Source of the DNA: an uncultured Eubacteriales bacterium | GTDB taxonomy: Bacteria; Bacillota; Clostridia; Christensenellales; Borkfalkiaceae | Assembly: GCA_900549005.1 (NCBI GenBank) | Contig: URMT01000006.1 | Location: forward strand, 1 to 34,489 | Length of the DNA: 34,489 nucleotides | Direction of reading: 5' to 3' | In this document: piece by piece, positions 14,540 through 22,429 of the stretch | Position numbering within the stretch: the stretch's first letter is position 1 | Layout: each line of letters opens with the position of its first letter | Notes under the pieces: model-generated | The model's database searches: none | Told to the model about the DNA's origin: nothing | What the model saw: only the letters and a program-made list of their open reading frames with translations | Made by a program: the position numbers and the translations under genes

Positions 14540-14568
14540 ATTATACCACCGCGGCGCCATTCGGGCAA
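14540..14568 (-). promoter_or_regulatory. Promoter of the methyltransferase gene
   Basis: TATAAT (14540-14545) and TTGCCC (14563-14568) with a 17-bp spacer on the minus strand. The -10 context GGTGG-TATAAT is the same as at hpt. Confidence 0.6.
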
Positions 14569-14600
14569 CAAAATTTTTGCCGCTTATTTTGACCGCCGTA

Positions 14601-14629
14601 TAGACAAAACGGATGTTTTGTGTTAAAAT
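14601..14629 (+). promoter_or_regulatory. Promoter and embedded inverted repeat of the AraC-type gene
   Basis: TAGACA (14601-14606), 17-bp spacer, TAAAAT (14624-14629). The spacer region holds a perfect inverted repeat ACAAAAC-GGAT-GTTTTGT (14604-14621), well placed to be an operator. The -10 ends 6 nt before the ATG and there is no SD, so the mRNA is probably leaderless. Confidence 0.65.
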
Positions 14630-14635
14630 ACGGAT

Positions 14636-15370
14636 ATGAATAATATTGTGTATGCGGGGAAAGACGCCGAAAGGGCAAAAGAGCTTGCCGCCGCAAGAAA
14701 GTACTGGCAGTTTGTGCGCTGCGGTGCCAGGGGCGAGATTGAATACGGGCGGACAAGCCGGAGTTTTGCGCGCGGCGACGTGATTGCCGCCCCTCCCCTT
14801 GCCGGGTTCGCGCGGAGTGAAAACGCCGCCGACGCCTACATTTTTATGGAGGGCACCGCCCTGCCGTTTAAAGCGCCAAAGATAATCGGCGAAGAGGCGG
14901 GCGAAGGGTTTGCGCACGCCTTTACACAGGCCGAACGCTATTTTGAGACGGCCGACACAAAGAGTACGCCCGTTTTGAAGGCGCTGGGCGATTTGATTGT
15001 GAGCTACATAATTGCGCAGACAGAGCGTGCGGCATATTCGCCGATAGTTGAAAACGTGCGCGCAGACATTGCGGCAAACGTGAGCAATACGAGCTACGCC
15101 CTCGACGCCTATATGCGCGCCCTGCCCTTAAACAGCGATTATGTGCGCAAACTTTTTAAAAGCGAAGTGGGCATAAGTCCGCACGACTACCTTTTGAGCC
15201 TGAGAATGAACCTTGCTTCGCAGCTCATTTTAAGCGGTATGAGCAACCAATACAGCAAATACAGCATATCGCAGATTGCCGAAATGTGCGGGTTTGCAGA
15301 ACCGCTTTATTTTTCGCGCGTGTTCAAAAAGAAATTCGGCGTACCGCCCTCTGAATACGGAGGCAAATGA
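14636..15370 (+). CDS. AraC family transcriptional regulator
   Basis: A 244-aa DNA-binding regulator. Residues 1-130 form an effector domain without clear family features. The C-terminal ~100 residues carry two helix-turn-helix motifs: LNSDYVRKLFKSEVGISPHDY, then the signature ISQIAEMCGFAEPLYFSRVF with FKKKFGVPPSEYGGK. It lies beside the pectin operon, which it converges on, so a role in sensing uronate oligosaccharides is plausible but inferred. The start ATG lacks an SD and lies 6 nt after a -10 box. The inverted repeat in the promoter may be its own or another factor's site. Confidence 0.92.
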   Translation: MNNIVYAGKDAERAKELAAARKYWQFVRCGARGEIEYGRTSRSFARGDVIAAPPLAGFARSENAADAYIFMEGTALPFKAPKIIGEEAGEGFAHAFTQAERYFETADTKSTPVLKALGDLIVSYIIAQTERAAYSPIVENVRADIAANVSNTSYALDAYMRALPLNSDYVRKLFKSEVGISPHDYLLSLRMNLASQLILSGMSNQYSKYSISQIAEMCGFAEPLYFSRVFKKKFGVPPSEYGGK

Positions 15371-15680
15371 GCAGAACCTCCCACTCCCGTAGTATCCGAA
15401 CGATTATTTGCAGACTCAAAAGCCGTCCGCAAAAATACAGTATTTGTAAATAAAAGTTGTCATAATTATAGAATATAGCAAATAAAACATTGCATAGCAG
15501 ATTTTTATCGGCACCGCAACAGTTAAAATTATATATTATGCAGCTGTTTACACCGCAAAATCATATCCGCCGCGCGCCTTAAAATGGCGCGCGGCGGATA
15601 TTTGAATAAAAGAGAAAAATATGAACTTTTTTGGGCTTTGCGCGGGTATTTTATAAATTTACGAATATCCGCGCGATATT
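15371..15680. other. Intergenic region between convergent AraC and GH105 genes
   Basis: 310 nt without a gene. The left 190 nt are AT-rich with no promoter I would defend. The right part holds the large bidirectional hairpin at 15563-15601. Confidence 0.8.
15563..15601. terminator. Bidirectional hairpin terminator
   Basis: A perfect 16-bp stem ATATCCGCCGCGCGCC / GGCGCGCGGCGGATAT with a 7-nt loop. T content after the stem is modest on both strands (TTTGAAT on plus, GATTTTG on minus). Its place between convergent genes supports termination for both. Confidence 0.7.
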
Positions 15681-16817
15681 TTATCTGTTCTTTTGCATAA
15701 GCTCTGTATACGCCATTACGAACGGGCCTGTGCCCTTGGCGTCGTTTTCCACAACGGGTTCAGAGATGTAGTATTCAAAAGTGCCGTCGCGGCGGCGGTT
15801 ATTTTCGGGGCCCAGCCCCGCCATAAGGCATATGCCGCCCAGATTGAGTTTGCCGTCGGTTTCGGTGAGATATTGGTTGCAAATGCCGTTGAACACCTCT
15901 TCGCCGACATCCGCAAACCGACTGTCTATTATTCCCAGGCGGGCGCCCTTCATTATAGCGTAAGCTATCATAGCGCTGCCCGAAGTTTCGAGGTAGTTGC
16001 CCTCTCTTCCGCCCTGGTCAACCACCTGATAGAACATATGCTTATCTTTGTCTATGTACTGTTCCAGCCCCTCTATCGTATCCCTGAATATGGCAACAAG
16101 CTCGGCTTTGAGTTCGTCGTTCTTTGCAAAATAACCAATCACGTCCACAAGGCCTACGGTATACCAGCCCACCGAACGCAGCCAGAAGCTCTTTGAAAGC
16201 CCCGTTTCCTTATCCGCCCAGAATGCCTTTTTCGACCAGTCCCAGCCGTGGTAATACAGCTTCTTCTTTTTGTCGTACATATTGTCGTACACGCTTTTGA
16301 ACTGCTTTACTATGTCGGCATAGTTTTTGCAGTCGTTGAACTCCGTTTCGTAGCGCGTGTAGAACACCTGCGCCATATACAGCCCGTCGAGCCAGACCTG
16401 GTTGGGGTAAATTTTTTTGTGCCAGAAGTTGCCCGTGCCCGTGCGCGGCTGCGCCAGGAGCTGTTTATACAGAAGGTCGGCTGCCTTCCTGTACTTTTCC
16501 TTGCCCGTCTCGCGGTACAAATCGAAGAGTATGCGCCCCTCGTTTATGTTATCGACGTTGTAAGTTTCAAGCTCGTACCCGCGGATGCTGCCGTCCGCAA
16601 ATACATAATAGTCCACAAACCCGTCGATAAAGTCGAGATACGCCCTGTCCTTCTTCTGCTGATATATCGAATAGAGCGAAGTCATCATACAGCCGTCTAT
16701 ATAGTTCCAGCCCGGCTTTTTGCCGCTCTTGATATTCTCTATATTCCAGATGGGTTTATCGGGCGTGGTGTCCGCCATAAGGCGGTCAATATACCTGTCG
16801 ATTACCGAATAATCCAT
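15681..16817 (-). CDS. GH105 unsaturated rhamnogalacturonyl/glucuronyl hydrolase (YteR-like)
   Basis: Removes the unsaturated uronic acid (4,5-unsaturated galacturonate) from the end of pectin lyase products by hydration. The 378-aa product has family length and (alpha/alpha)6 motifs: GWNYIDGCMMTSLYSIYQ, ETYNVDNINEGR with D89, PNQVWLDGLYMAQVFY with D144 (the counterparts of the YteR catalytic pair), RSVGWYTVGLVDV and YLETSGSAMIAYAIMKG. No signal peptide is seen, so it acts in the cytoplasm on imported oligosaccharides. Last gene of the transporter operon, 9 nt after GH28, with GAGG before its ATG. Confidence 0.93.
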   Translation of the reverse strand: MDYSVIDRYIDRLMADTTPDKPIWNIENIKSGKKPGWNYIDGCMMTSLYSIYQQKKDRAYLDFIDGFVDYYVFADGSIRGYELETYNVDNINEGRILFDLYRETGKEKYRKAADLLYKQLLAQPRTGTGNFWHKKIYPNQVWLDGLYMAQVFYTRYETEFNDCKNYADIVKQFKSVYDNMYDKKKKLYYHGWDWSKKAFWADKETGLSKSFWLRSVGWYTVGLVDVIGYFAKNDELKAELVAIFRDTIEGLEQYIDKDKHMFYQVVDQGGREGNYLETSGSAMIAYAIMKGARLGIIDSRFADVGEEVFNGICNQYLTETDGKLNLGGICLMAGLGPENNRRRDGTFEYYISEPVVENDAKGTGPFVMAYTELMQKNR

Positions 16818-16826
16818 TTTAATACC

Positions 16827-18368
16827 TCACTCTATTACGAGTTCGCCGCAGTTCTTTTCTATGACGTGGTCGCCCTCCACGCCCTCGAAGGTGACGTTTT
16901 TGAGGATAACCTTGTTTACGTTATCTATATACAGCCCCTCTTTGCAGTACTCGCGCACAAATTCGAGCATTGCAGGCTTGAAGGGCTTGGCATCTTTCCT
17001 GAAACCGAAATGCACGTTTTCAAGCGTTATCTCCTCTATCGGCTGTTCCACAAGGCCGTCGAAATAGCCGCACATACATTCGCAATCCTCGCAGTCAATG
17101 TCTTTGAACAGGAATTTGCCGATGTACGGCGTGCCGTCGTCCACGGGGTGGGGCTTGCGCGACCATACAAACTCGGTGTGGCCGTCGGGGTCGCAGAAGT
17201 AGTACATATTGATGACGAGCGGGGTGATTACGTTCTCCATCTTTATGTTTTCAAACACAACGCCGTCGATAACCGCATACTTGCCCCTGCCGCGGCGCGT
17301 CTTTATGCGCAGACCCCTGTCTGTATGCCTGAACAGGCACTGGCTGACGGTGAGGTTGGTTACGCCGCCCGACATTTCGCTGCCGAGCACGATTGCGCCG
17401 TGACCGTCCTGGAACACGTTGTTGCGCAATGTATGGCGGTTTGCGGGCGTCTTGTAGGTCATTCCCATATAGACCTTGCCCGACTTTATCGCCACGCAGT
17501 CGTCGCCGACCGAGAAGGCGCAGCCCACTATATCGACTTTATCGCAGCTTTCGGGGTCTAAACCGTCGGTGTTGGGCGCCGTATAGGGATTCTGCACTTT
17601 TACATCGTAAAACCCGAGATTTTTAGAAAAGAACGGGTGAAGGTTCCACGCCGCGGAGTTTTTGCAGGTTACGCCGTGGAGCACCACATTTTCGCACTTG
17701 TTTAAAAATACAAGGCGGGGGCGCGCCACCTTTCTGCCCTTGGGGGTTGCCCACCACGTGGAATTGGAGGCGTTGCCGTCTATCGTTCCCTCGCCAACTA
17801 TTTTTATATTCTTCTGCCTGTAAGCAGATACATACGACTGGTGGCAATCGAAGGGGTCGCCCTCCCAGCTTGCCATAACTTCCTCCGAGCCGTCGGCGTT
17901 ATATGTGCGGGCGGGGATATAGGGATAATCCTCTTCGCGCGGACTGCCTAAAAGCGTGGCGCCCTTTTTGAGCTCTATGGTGATATCGCTCTTCAAAGTT
18001 ATGGGCCGCGTGAGGTAAGTGCCCGCAGGTATAACCACCCTGCCGCCTGCGGGGCAGGAAGTTATCGCCATCTGCACGAAGTAAGTATCGTCGGTCTTGC
18101 CGTCGCCCTTTGCGCCGACGGCACGCACGTCCACCTCGGCAGACTGCGCCTCCGTCTTTATGCGCACGGTATGCTCATCGTTGGATACGGTTATGGCATA
18201 CTCGGTTGCAGGTTCGAGGTTATAGACGGAAAAGACGTTGGTATCCGCCTCGCCCGCCTTGACGCCGTTTACGAATATGGTATATTTGCCGTCGGGGTGA
18301 CGGTAGGGGTTGGTATTTTCAAATTCAAAGCACGCCGTAGTGCAGGAAACAAATAATTTTTTAAACAT
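16827..18368 (-). CDS. GH28 polygalacturonase / exo-galacturonosidase
   Basis: Hydrolyses alpha-1,4-galacturonosyl bonds. The 513-aa product has an N-terminal fibronectin III-like domain (about 20-75), then a right-handed beta-helix beginning VDVRAVGAKGDGKTDDT. All four GH28 signatures are present: N266-T-D268, D289-D290 (VGDDCVAIKSG), G322-H323-G324 and R354-I-K356. The FN3 plus helix layout and the absence of a signal peptide fit an intracellular exo-acting enzyme on oligogalacturonides. Start moved to the ATG at 18366-18368, just after GAGGAG; the frame is open 30 nt further. It is followed 9 nt later by GH105. Confidence 0.93.
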   Translation of the reverse strand: MFKKLFVSCTTACFEFENTNPYRHPDGKYTIFVNGVKAGEADTNVFSVYNLEPATEYAITVSNDEHTVRIKTEAQSAEVDVRAVGAKGDGKTDDTYFVQMAITSCPAGGRVVIPAGTYLTRPITLKSDITIELKKGATLLGSPREEDYPYIPARTYNADGSEEVMASWEGDPFDCHQSYVSAYRQKNIKIVGEGTIDGNASNSTWWATPKGRKVARPRLVFLNKCENVVLHGVTCKNSAAWNLHPFFSKNLGFYDVKVQNPYTAPNTDGLDPESCDKVDIVGCAFSVGDDCVAIKSGKVYMGMTYKTPANRHTLRNNVFQDGHGAIVLGSEMSGGVTNLTVSQCLFRHTDRGLRIKTRRGRGKYAVIDGVVFENIKMENVITPLVINMYYFCDPDGHTEFVWSRKPHPVDDGTPYIGKFLFKDIDCEDCECMCGYFDGLVEQPIEEITLENVHFGFRKDAKPFKPAMLEFVREYCKEGLYIDNVNKVILKNVTFEGVEGDHVIEKNCGELVIE

Positions 18369-18458
18369 ATTCTCCTCTTTCTGAAATCGGCAACGCATAG
18401 AAGCGCCGCACGATTTATCAGGAATATTCCGGTTTATAAACTTTACTTAAATATAAGC

Positions 18459-18490
18459 AACGCGCGCCGCGCCGAAGCGCGGCGCGCGTT
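18459..18490 (-). other. GC-rich intercistronic hairpin with UUCG loop
   Basis: 14-bp perfect stem AACGCGCGCCGCGC / GCGCGGCGCGCGTT. On the minus transcript the loop is TTCG closed by C-G, an extra-stable tetraloop. Only TTGCTTATATTT follows, so it is a poor terminator. It sits between the last membrane-protein gene and GH28 and may protect or process the hydrolase mRNA. Confidence 0.65.
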
Positions 18491-18581
18491 CAGTTAAATT
18501 TTCGCGCTTTAACTTAAAAAAGCTGTTTTTAAAGTGAACTTATCTGTAAAAAAGCATTGCAGCATATCAAACGCCGAAAAA

Positions 18582-19313
18582 TTATGGCTGCGCGCCGTCG
18601 GCCAAAGCCGCCTTCTTTTCTCTGGATTTTTTTACCGCGCGCTTTACAAGGAACACAATCAGGTCCTTTATTCCGATTAGCGCCATATCAACGATAAGAC
18701 AGGCGAGCCCGAAACCGAGCGGCTCTACGCCACCGAAGTCAGAAACTTTAAGCACGCCGAATATCAGCTCGTAAAACCACGACAACAAAATCATTACACC
18801 AAGATAATATATAAGGTTTGCAAAGAACGTCCAGATTTTTTTGAACGGGAAGGGGAACATCATAAAGTAATTGTATTCCTTCCTGTCCGATTCCATCATT
18901 CTGAAAATTGGATTGACGAGGCAATCGACAATTACGCCAGTTACAAGCCCGCATACAACAAACAAGTCCAAATTATTTGTTATATATATGCCCAGGCCCA
19001 TCAGAACGAAGTAACACACAAGCCCGAAAAACCAGAATTTGATGAAAAGCGCTTTGAGCCAGAAGGGAAATATGCGCGAAAATTTGTCGCGCTTGTACGG
19101 GTCGAATTCTGCCTTGCCAGACTTCTTTTTGTTCCCTTCCTGAGTTTCGCCCGTTATTTCGGCGATATTTGCCGTGGGAACGGGAGCATCTTCGGGAGTT
19201 TCGCCCTTCAACGCGGCTACAAGCTCGTCCATCTCCTTGGTTTTCAGGTCGTAAAAATTTTCGATTGTGGTCTCTTTGGGCGGCTGCTTGCCTTTTTTAT
19301 ACTTTTTCGACAT
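18582..19313 (-). CDS. Four-helix membrane protein of the pectin transporter operon (243 aa)
   Basis: Unrecognised membrane protein. A long charged N-terminal cytoplasmic part (1-80, KKYKKGKQPPKE at the start) is followed by about four hydrophobic segments (near 86-108, 115-135, 163-185, 202-222) and a basic tail (VKRAVKKSREKKAALADG). A short re-entrant-looking FMMFPFPFKKIW separates helices 2 and 3. SD AAGGAAG precedes the ATG. It is encoded between another small membrane protein and GH28, on the same strand. A link with oligosaccharide uptake is inferred from position only. Confidence 0.82.
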   Translation of the reverse strand: MSKKYKKGKQPPKETTIENFYDLKTKEMDELVAALKGETPEDAPVPTANIAEITGETQEGNKKKSGKAEFDPYKRDKFSRIFPFWLKALFIKFWFFGLVCYFVLMGLGIYITNNLDLFVVCGLVTGVIVDCLVNPIFRMMESDRKEYNYFMMFPFPFKKIWTFFANLIYYLGVMILLSWFYELIFGVLKVSDFGGVEPLGFGLACLIVDMALIGIKDLIVFLVKRAVKKSREKKAALADGAQP

Positions 19314-19325
19314 CTTCTTCCTTTA

Positions 19326-19359
19326 AAAATAACCGACAAAATTCTTTGCCGGTTATTTT
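19326..19359 (-). terminator. Attenuator-like hairpin inside the transporter operon
   Basis: On the minus strand AAAATAACCG and CGGTTATTTT form a 10-bp stem around a 14-nt loop, followed by a T run and then the AAGGAAG of the 243-aa gene. AT-rich, so only partial termination is likely. Confidence 0.45.
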
Positions 19360-19387
19360 ACGATACATACTTTGTAAGACAGTTCTA

Positions 19388-20017
19388 TCAGTCTGCGGAA
19401 TCTTCGAGGTCTATCGGACCGGACATCGTGTTCACCGTAGACTCTACTTCTTTTCTGGTATTTATCTTCATAAGCGCCGCCTTATAGAGAGGCATTGTCG
19501 CCATAAGGATACCCGTTATGCCCAGGAATACTACGTGGGTTATGAGCACATTGAATGTTGTATCCCAATAAGATTCCCAGTTAAGCACTGCATCTGACGT
19601 AAGGTCTTTGAACTCAATATAGAACATTATGTCCATAAACGCCATCAGCGCCATTGAAAGTCCGCACAGAACTATGGGAATAATCTTCATCTTCTTGCGC
19701 TTGGGGAAAGCATTCATATACAGCACGAGCGAAAGCACCGAGAAGAGCGTGCACACGAACGTTGCAATGCCTATCCAGTTGCCGCTCGTTCTGTCGTATA
19801 CCGACTGCGAGAACGTGCCAAGCGAGAAAATATATATAAGGCTCGTTACGATAAGGAAAAAGAAAGCTATGTTGCTGGGACGGCGCTTCAAATTAACTAT
19901 CTGCTTGCGCCCCCATTCTTTGAAATCGGCCTTGAATTTTTCCTTGTCGAACCTCTTCTTTTTTCCTTCTTCGGGCGGGGTTTCGTTATTTACGACCATA
20001 TTTTCATTCTCTGTCAT
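19388..20017 (-). CDS. Four-helix membrane protein after the ATPase (209 aa)
   Basis: Unrecognised. A charged cytoplasmic N-terminus (about 1-48, ending LKRRPSN) is followed by four membrane segments: FFFLIVTSLIYIFSLGTF, IATFVCTLFSVLSLVLYM, IIPIVLCGLSMALMAFMDIM and VLITHVVFLGITGILMATM. A KRKKMK cytoplasmic turn lies between helices 2 and 3, and a Trp-containing outer loop between 3 and 4. The same plan is seen in the 193-aa and 215-aa proteins on the other side of the ATPase. It begins 8 nt after the ATPase stop, with GAGG upstream. Confidence 0.85.
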   Translation of the reverse strand: MTENENMVVNNETPPEEGKKKRFDKEKFKADFKEWGRKQIVNLKRRPSNIAFFFLIVTSLIYIFSLGTFSQSVYDRTSGNWIGIATFVCTLFSVLSLVLYMNAFPKRKKMKIIPIVLCGLSMALMAFMDIMFYIEFKDLTSDAVLNWESYWDTTFNVLITHVVFLGITGILMATMPLYKAALMKINTRKEVESTVNTMSGPIDLEDSAD

Positions 20018-20025
20018 ATTTCACC

Positions 20026-21093
20026 TCACCTTATCGCCTTCGTGGTTTCCACATCGAAGAAGTGCATCCTGTCGGGCTCGAACCCGATGGAAATGATATC
20101 GCCGTATTTATAGGAACACCATTCTGCGAATTTGCAAACGACAATCTTGTTTCCGTTCACTTTGCCGTGAACGAGAGTGTTCATACCCAGATTTTCGTTG
20201 TTGTCAACGCGGAACTGTATGGGGCCGTCCCTTGTAATGTTCTCAGGGCGAGCACCCAAAATTATGTTCTTGCCCTCGTAATCTTTGAGCAAGTCTTTCT
20301 GCGCTTCGTTGAGCGGATATTCAAAATAGTTGCTGACGAACTTGCCGCCCTCTATCCTTCCGTCGAACATATTCATAGGGGGAAGGCCTATGAACGTCGC
20401 AACGAAGGTATTTGCGGGATATTCGTACAGCTCTATGGGTTTGCCTATCTGCTGCACGTGGCCCATAGACATACAAACTATCCTGTCTGCAAGCGTAAGC
20501 GCCTCCGTCTGGTCGTGCGTTACGTAGATGATGGTCGCGTTGAGCTTTTTATGAAGAAGCATCAGCTCCCTTCTCATCGAACCGCGAAGCTGGGCGTCGA
20601 GGTTTGAAAGGGGCTCGTCGAACAGGAACACCTTGGGGTTGCGGACTATTGCGCGCCCCATCGCAACGCGCTGGCGCTGACCGCCGGAGAGCTGCCTGGG
20701 CTTTTTGTTGAGCTGGGTTTTGAGGTCGAGTATCTCCGCCGCGGCCATAACCTTGCGGTGGATAACTTCCTTTTTCTCCTTGCGGAGAGTGAGCGAGAAT
20801 GCCATATTCTCGTATATCGTCATATGGCCGTACAGCGCGTAGTTCTGGAAAACCATCGCGATATCCCTGTCTTTGGGGGGGACGCGCGTACAGTCTTTGC
20901 CGTCTATTACAAGCTGGCCTTTTGTGATATCTTCCAGCCCCGCCACCATTCTGAGCGTGGTGGATTTACCGCAGCCGGAGGGGCCTACGAGCACTATGAA
21001 TTCGCCGTCGTGTATGTCCATATCGAAATCATACACAGCCTGAACTCCGCCGTCATAGATTTTATCCAGATGTCTGAGATTAACTTCAGGCAT
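20026..21093 (-). CDS. msmX: MsmX/UgpC-type sugar ABC transporter ATPase
   Basis: Energises carbohydrate import. The 355-aa product has Walker A GPSGCGKST (37-45), Q-loop VFQNYALYGHMT, signature LSGGQRQR (135-142), Walker B VFLFDEP (155-161) with the D-loop, H-loop YVTHDQ, and a C-terminal MalK/TOBE-like domain (LGARPENI, HFFDVETT). The ATG at 21091-21093 follows AGGAGG and overlaps the upstream stop by 8 nt; an earlier in-frame start lies inside the upstream gene. In Bacillus MsmX is unlinked and shared. Here the ATPase is embedded among membrane proteins of one operon, suggesting a dedicated partner. Confidence 0.95.
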   Translation of the reverse strand: MPEVNLRHLDKIYDGGVQAVYDFDMDIHDGEFIVLVGPSGCGKSTTLRMVAGLEDITKGQLVIDGKDCTRVPPKDRDIAMVFQNYALYGHMTIYENMAFSLTLRKEKKEVIHRKVMAAAEILDLKTQLNKKPRQLSGGQRQRVAMGRAIVRNPKVFLFDEPLSNLDAQLRGSMRRELMLLHKKLNATIIYVTHDQTEALTLADRIVCMSMGHVQQIGKPIELYEYPANTFVATFIGLPPMNMFDGRIEGGKFVSNYFEYPLNEAQKDLLKDYEGKNIILGARPENITRDGPIQFRVDNNENLGMNTLVHGKVNGNKIVVCKFAEWCSYKYGDIISIGFEPDRMHFFDVETTKAIR

Positions 21094-21733
21094 TGTCCAC
21101 CTCCTGAGCAGTTGTATCGGCAGAAGCCGTCGCACCTGCGGCGTCTTTTGCATTGAGGTCGGCGAGCGCGGCGTCTACCGAAAGTGTACCGTCTGCAAGA
21201 TGCTTGTTGAAAATTTCAAGCTGCATTGCACGCACATATCCGAATATCGCCGAAGCCACCAGGCACGCTGCAGAGAGAACGAGGTATATTATAAGTATGG
21301 TGCTGGTTGCAGCGCTTGAAAGCGCCGTGCCGAAGTACCAGGCAGTAATTTCGTAAGTTGTGCCGGGATAGAGGTAATCGCCGCCGAGCGCTATATCCAT
21401 AGGATAGATGAATATGCGGGCTATCTGGATTGCCGCTATCACCAGAAGAGGAATACAGAACTTCTTGTTATAAACCTTAACGCCTTCCGAAGAAAGGAAA
21501 GTTATAAGAAGCACCGCAAGGTTAAGAACTACGCTGCCGCCTATAAGTATGCCATAGTAGGCACCGTTAAGCAGACTATAAAACAGCGCGAAGTAGAGGC
21601 ATTCAAAAACAAGGCTTAAAAGAGCCAATCCGGAGGCGAGAGTATTGCGCTTATAGCGGTATATATCCGTCTTTACGACGGTTGCGCTGTCCATCTCGCT
21701 TTTAATTCCGAGGAGCTTGCCAATATCCAACAT
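21086..21733 (-). CDS. Four-helix membrane protein before the ATPase (215 aa)
   Basis: Unrecognised. After a short cytoplasmic part (1-30) come TLASGLALLSLVFECLYFAL, GILIGGSVVLNLAVLLITFL, a cytoplasmic KVYNKKF turn, IPLLVIAAIQIARIFIYP, a polar outer loop (ALGGDYLYPGTTYE), and ILIIYLVLSAACLVASAIFG. It ends in an Ala/Asp-rich tail. Its start is 1 nt after the stop of the 193-aa gene, and its stop overlaps the ATPase start by 8 nt, so the three are translationally coupled. That coupling is the best evidence that it works with the ATPase. Confidence 0.85.
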   Translation of the reverse strand: MLDIGKLLGIKSEMDSATVVKTDIYRYKRNTLASGLALLSLVFECLYFALFYSLLNGAYYGILIGGSVVLNLAVLLITFLSSEGVKVYNKKFCIPLLVIAAIQIARIFIYPMDIALGGDYLYPGTTYEITAWYFGTALSSAATSTILIIYLVLSAACLVASAIFGYVRAMQLEIFNKHLADGTLSVDAALADLNAKDAAGATASADTTAQEVDNA

Positions 21734-21734
21734 A

Positions 21735-22316
21735 TCAGGCCACCTCCTTTGAAAGTCCTGCTTCGAGAAGAGCCTTTTCGCCCTTCATCAGCTTTATTTT
21801 CCAAATCAGGTTATACACTACCGCAAGAGCATTGGCAATTACAAGCACATATACCACATAGCCTATGTAGAACATTACCTGACTGTTGCCCGAATGCTGA
21901 AAGCGGGTTGTGTCTATACTGTAAAAAGCATCCCAGTCTATCTGAGTTATAAACATAGACTGCGTAGCCGCGATGAATGCGATGCCGAGAATTGCAAATA
22001 CCGCCATATAGGCAGCAATACCTATCGATACGACATAATTGCTGATATAATAGTTGCGCCTTTTCTGGCAAGCCGTAATATACATCACGGCAACGAATAC
22101 AAGGAATACTATACCCAGCACCAACAGCACCGTATTGAACATCTGGCTGTAATAGAATGTAACGTACGCATTGAAACGGTCGTTCTGATAGTCGTAGATA
22201 TCGGCAACGGTTGCAAGCCCGCCCGTGCAGAAAGCAAACGCATAAACTATGGTTATCGCACTCATTATCAGGGTGAGCAGGCAAAGTGTTTTTTGAAACC
22301 GCATCTGAGTTTTCAT
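21735..22316 (-). CDS. Four-helix membrane protein after the solute-binding protein (193 aa)
   Basis: Unrecognised. Four membrane segments: LCLLTLIMSAITIVYAFAF, VLLVLGIVFLVFVAVMYITA, VSIGIAAYMAVFAILGIAFI and VMFYIGYVVYVLVIANALAV. A QKRRNYY cytoplasmic turn lies after helix 2, and an outer loop with QIDWDAFYSIDTTRF between 3 and 4. It has the same helix-turn plan as the 209-aa and 215-aa proteins, suggesting a divergent paralogous set. SD GGGGAA precedes the ATG. It lies between the binding-protein gene and the ATPase cluster. Confidence 0.85.
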   Translation of the reverse strand: MKTQMRFQKTLCLLTLIMSAITIVYAFAFCTGGLATVADIYDYQNDRFNAYVTFYYSQMFNTVLLVLGIVFLVFVAVMYITACQKRRNYYISNYVVSIGIAAYMAVFAILGIAFIAATQSMFITQIDWDAFYSIDTTRFQHSGNSQVMFYIGYVVYVLVIANALAVVYNLIWKIKLMKGEKALLEAGLSKEVA

Positions 22317-22341
22317 ATCATTTCCCCAAATCCGTTTTTTG

Positions 22342-22371
22342 CCGTGCGCCCGCCAGAAGACGGGCGCACGG
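22342..22371 (-). other. Intercistronic hairpin downstream of the solute-binding protein gene
   Basis: 11-bp stem CCGTGCGCCCG / CGGGCGCACGG with an 8-nt loop and no T run on the minus strand. Probably an mRNA 3'-stabilising or processing hairpin rather than a terminator. Confidence 0.65.
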
Positions 22372-22429
22372 GTTAAACCGGTTATTTGCTTGCCGCATTA
22401 TACAGCGGCTGTTTTACTTTTATCCTTGA

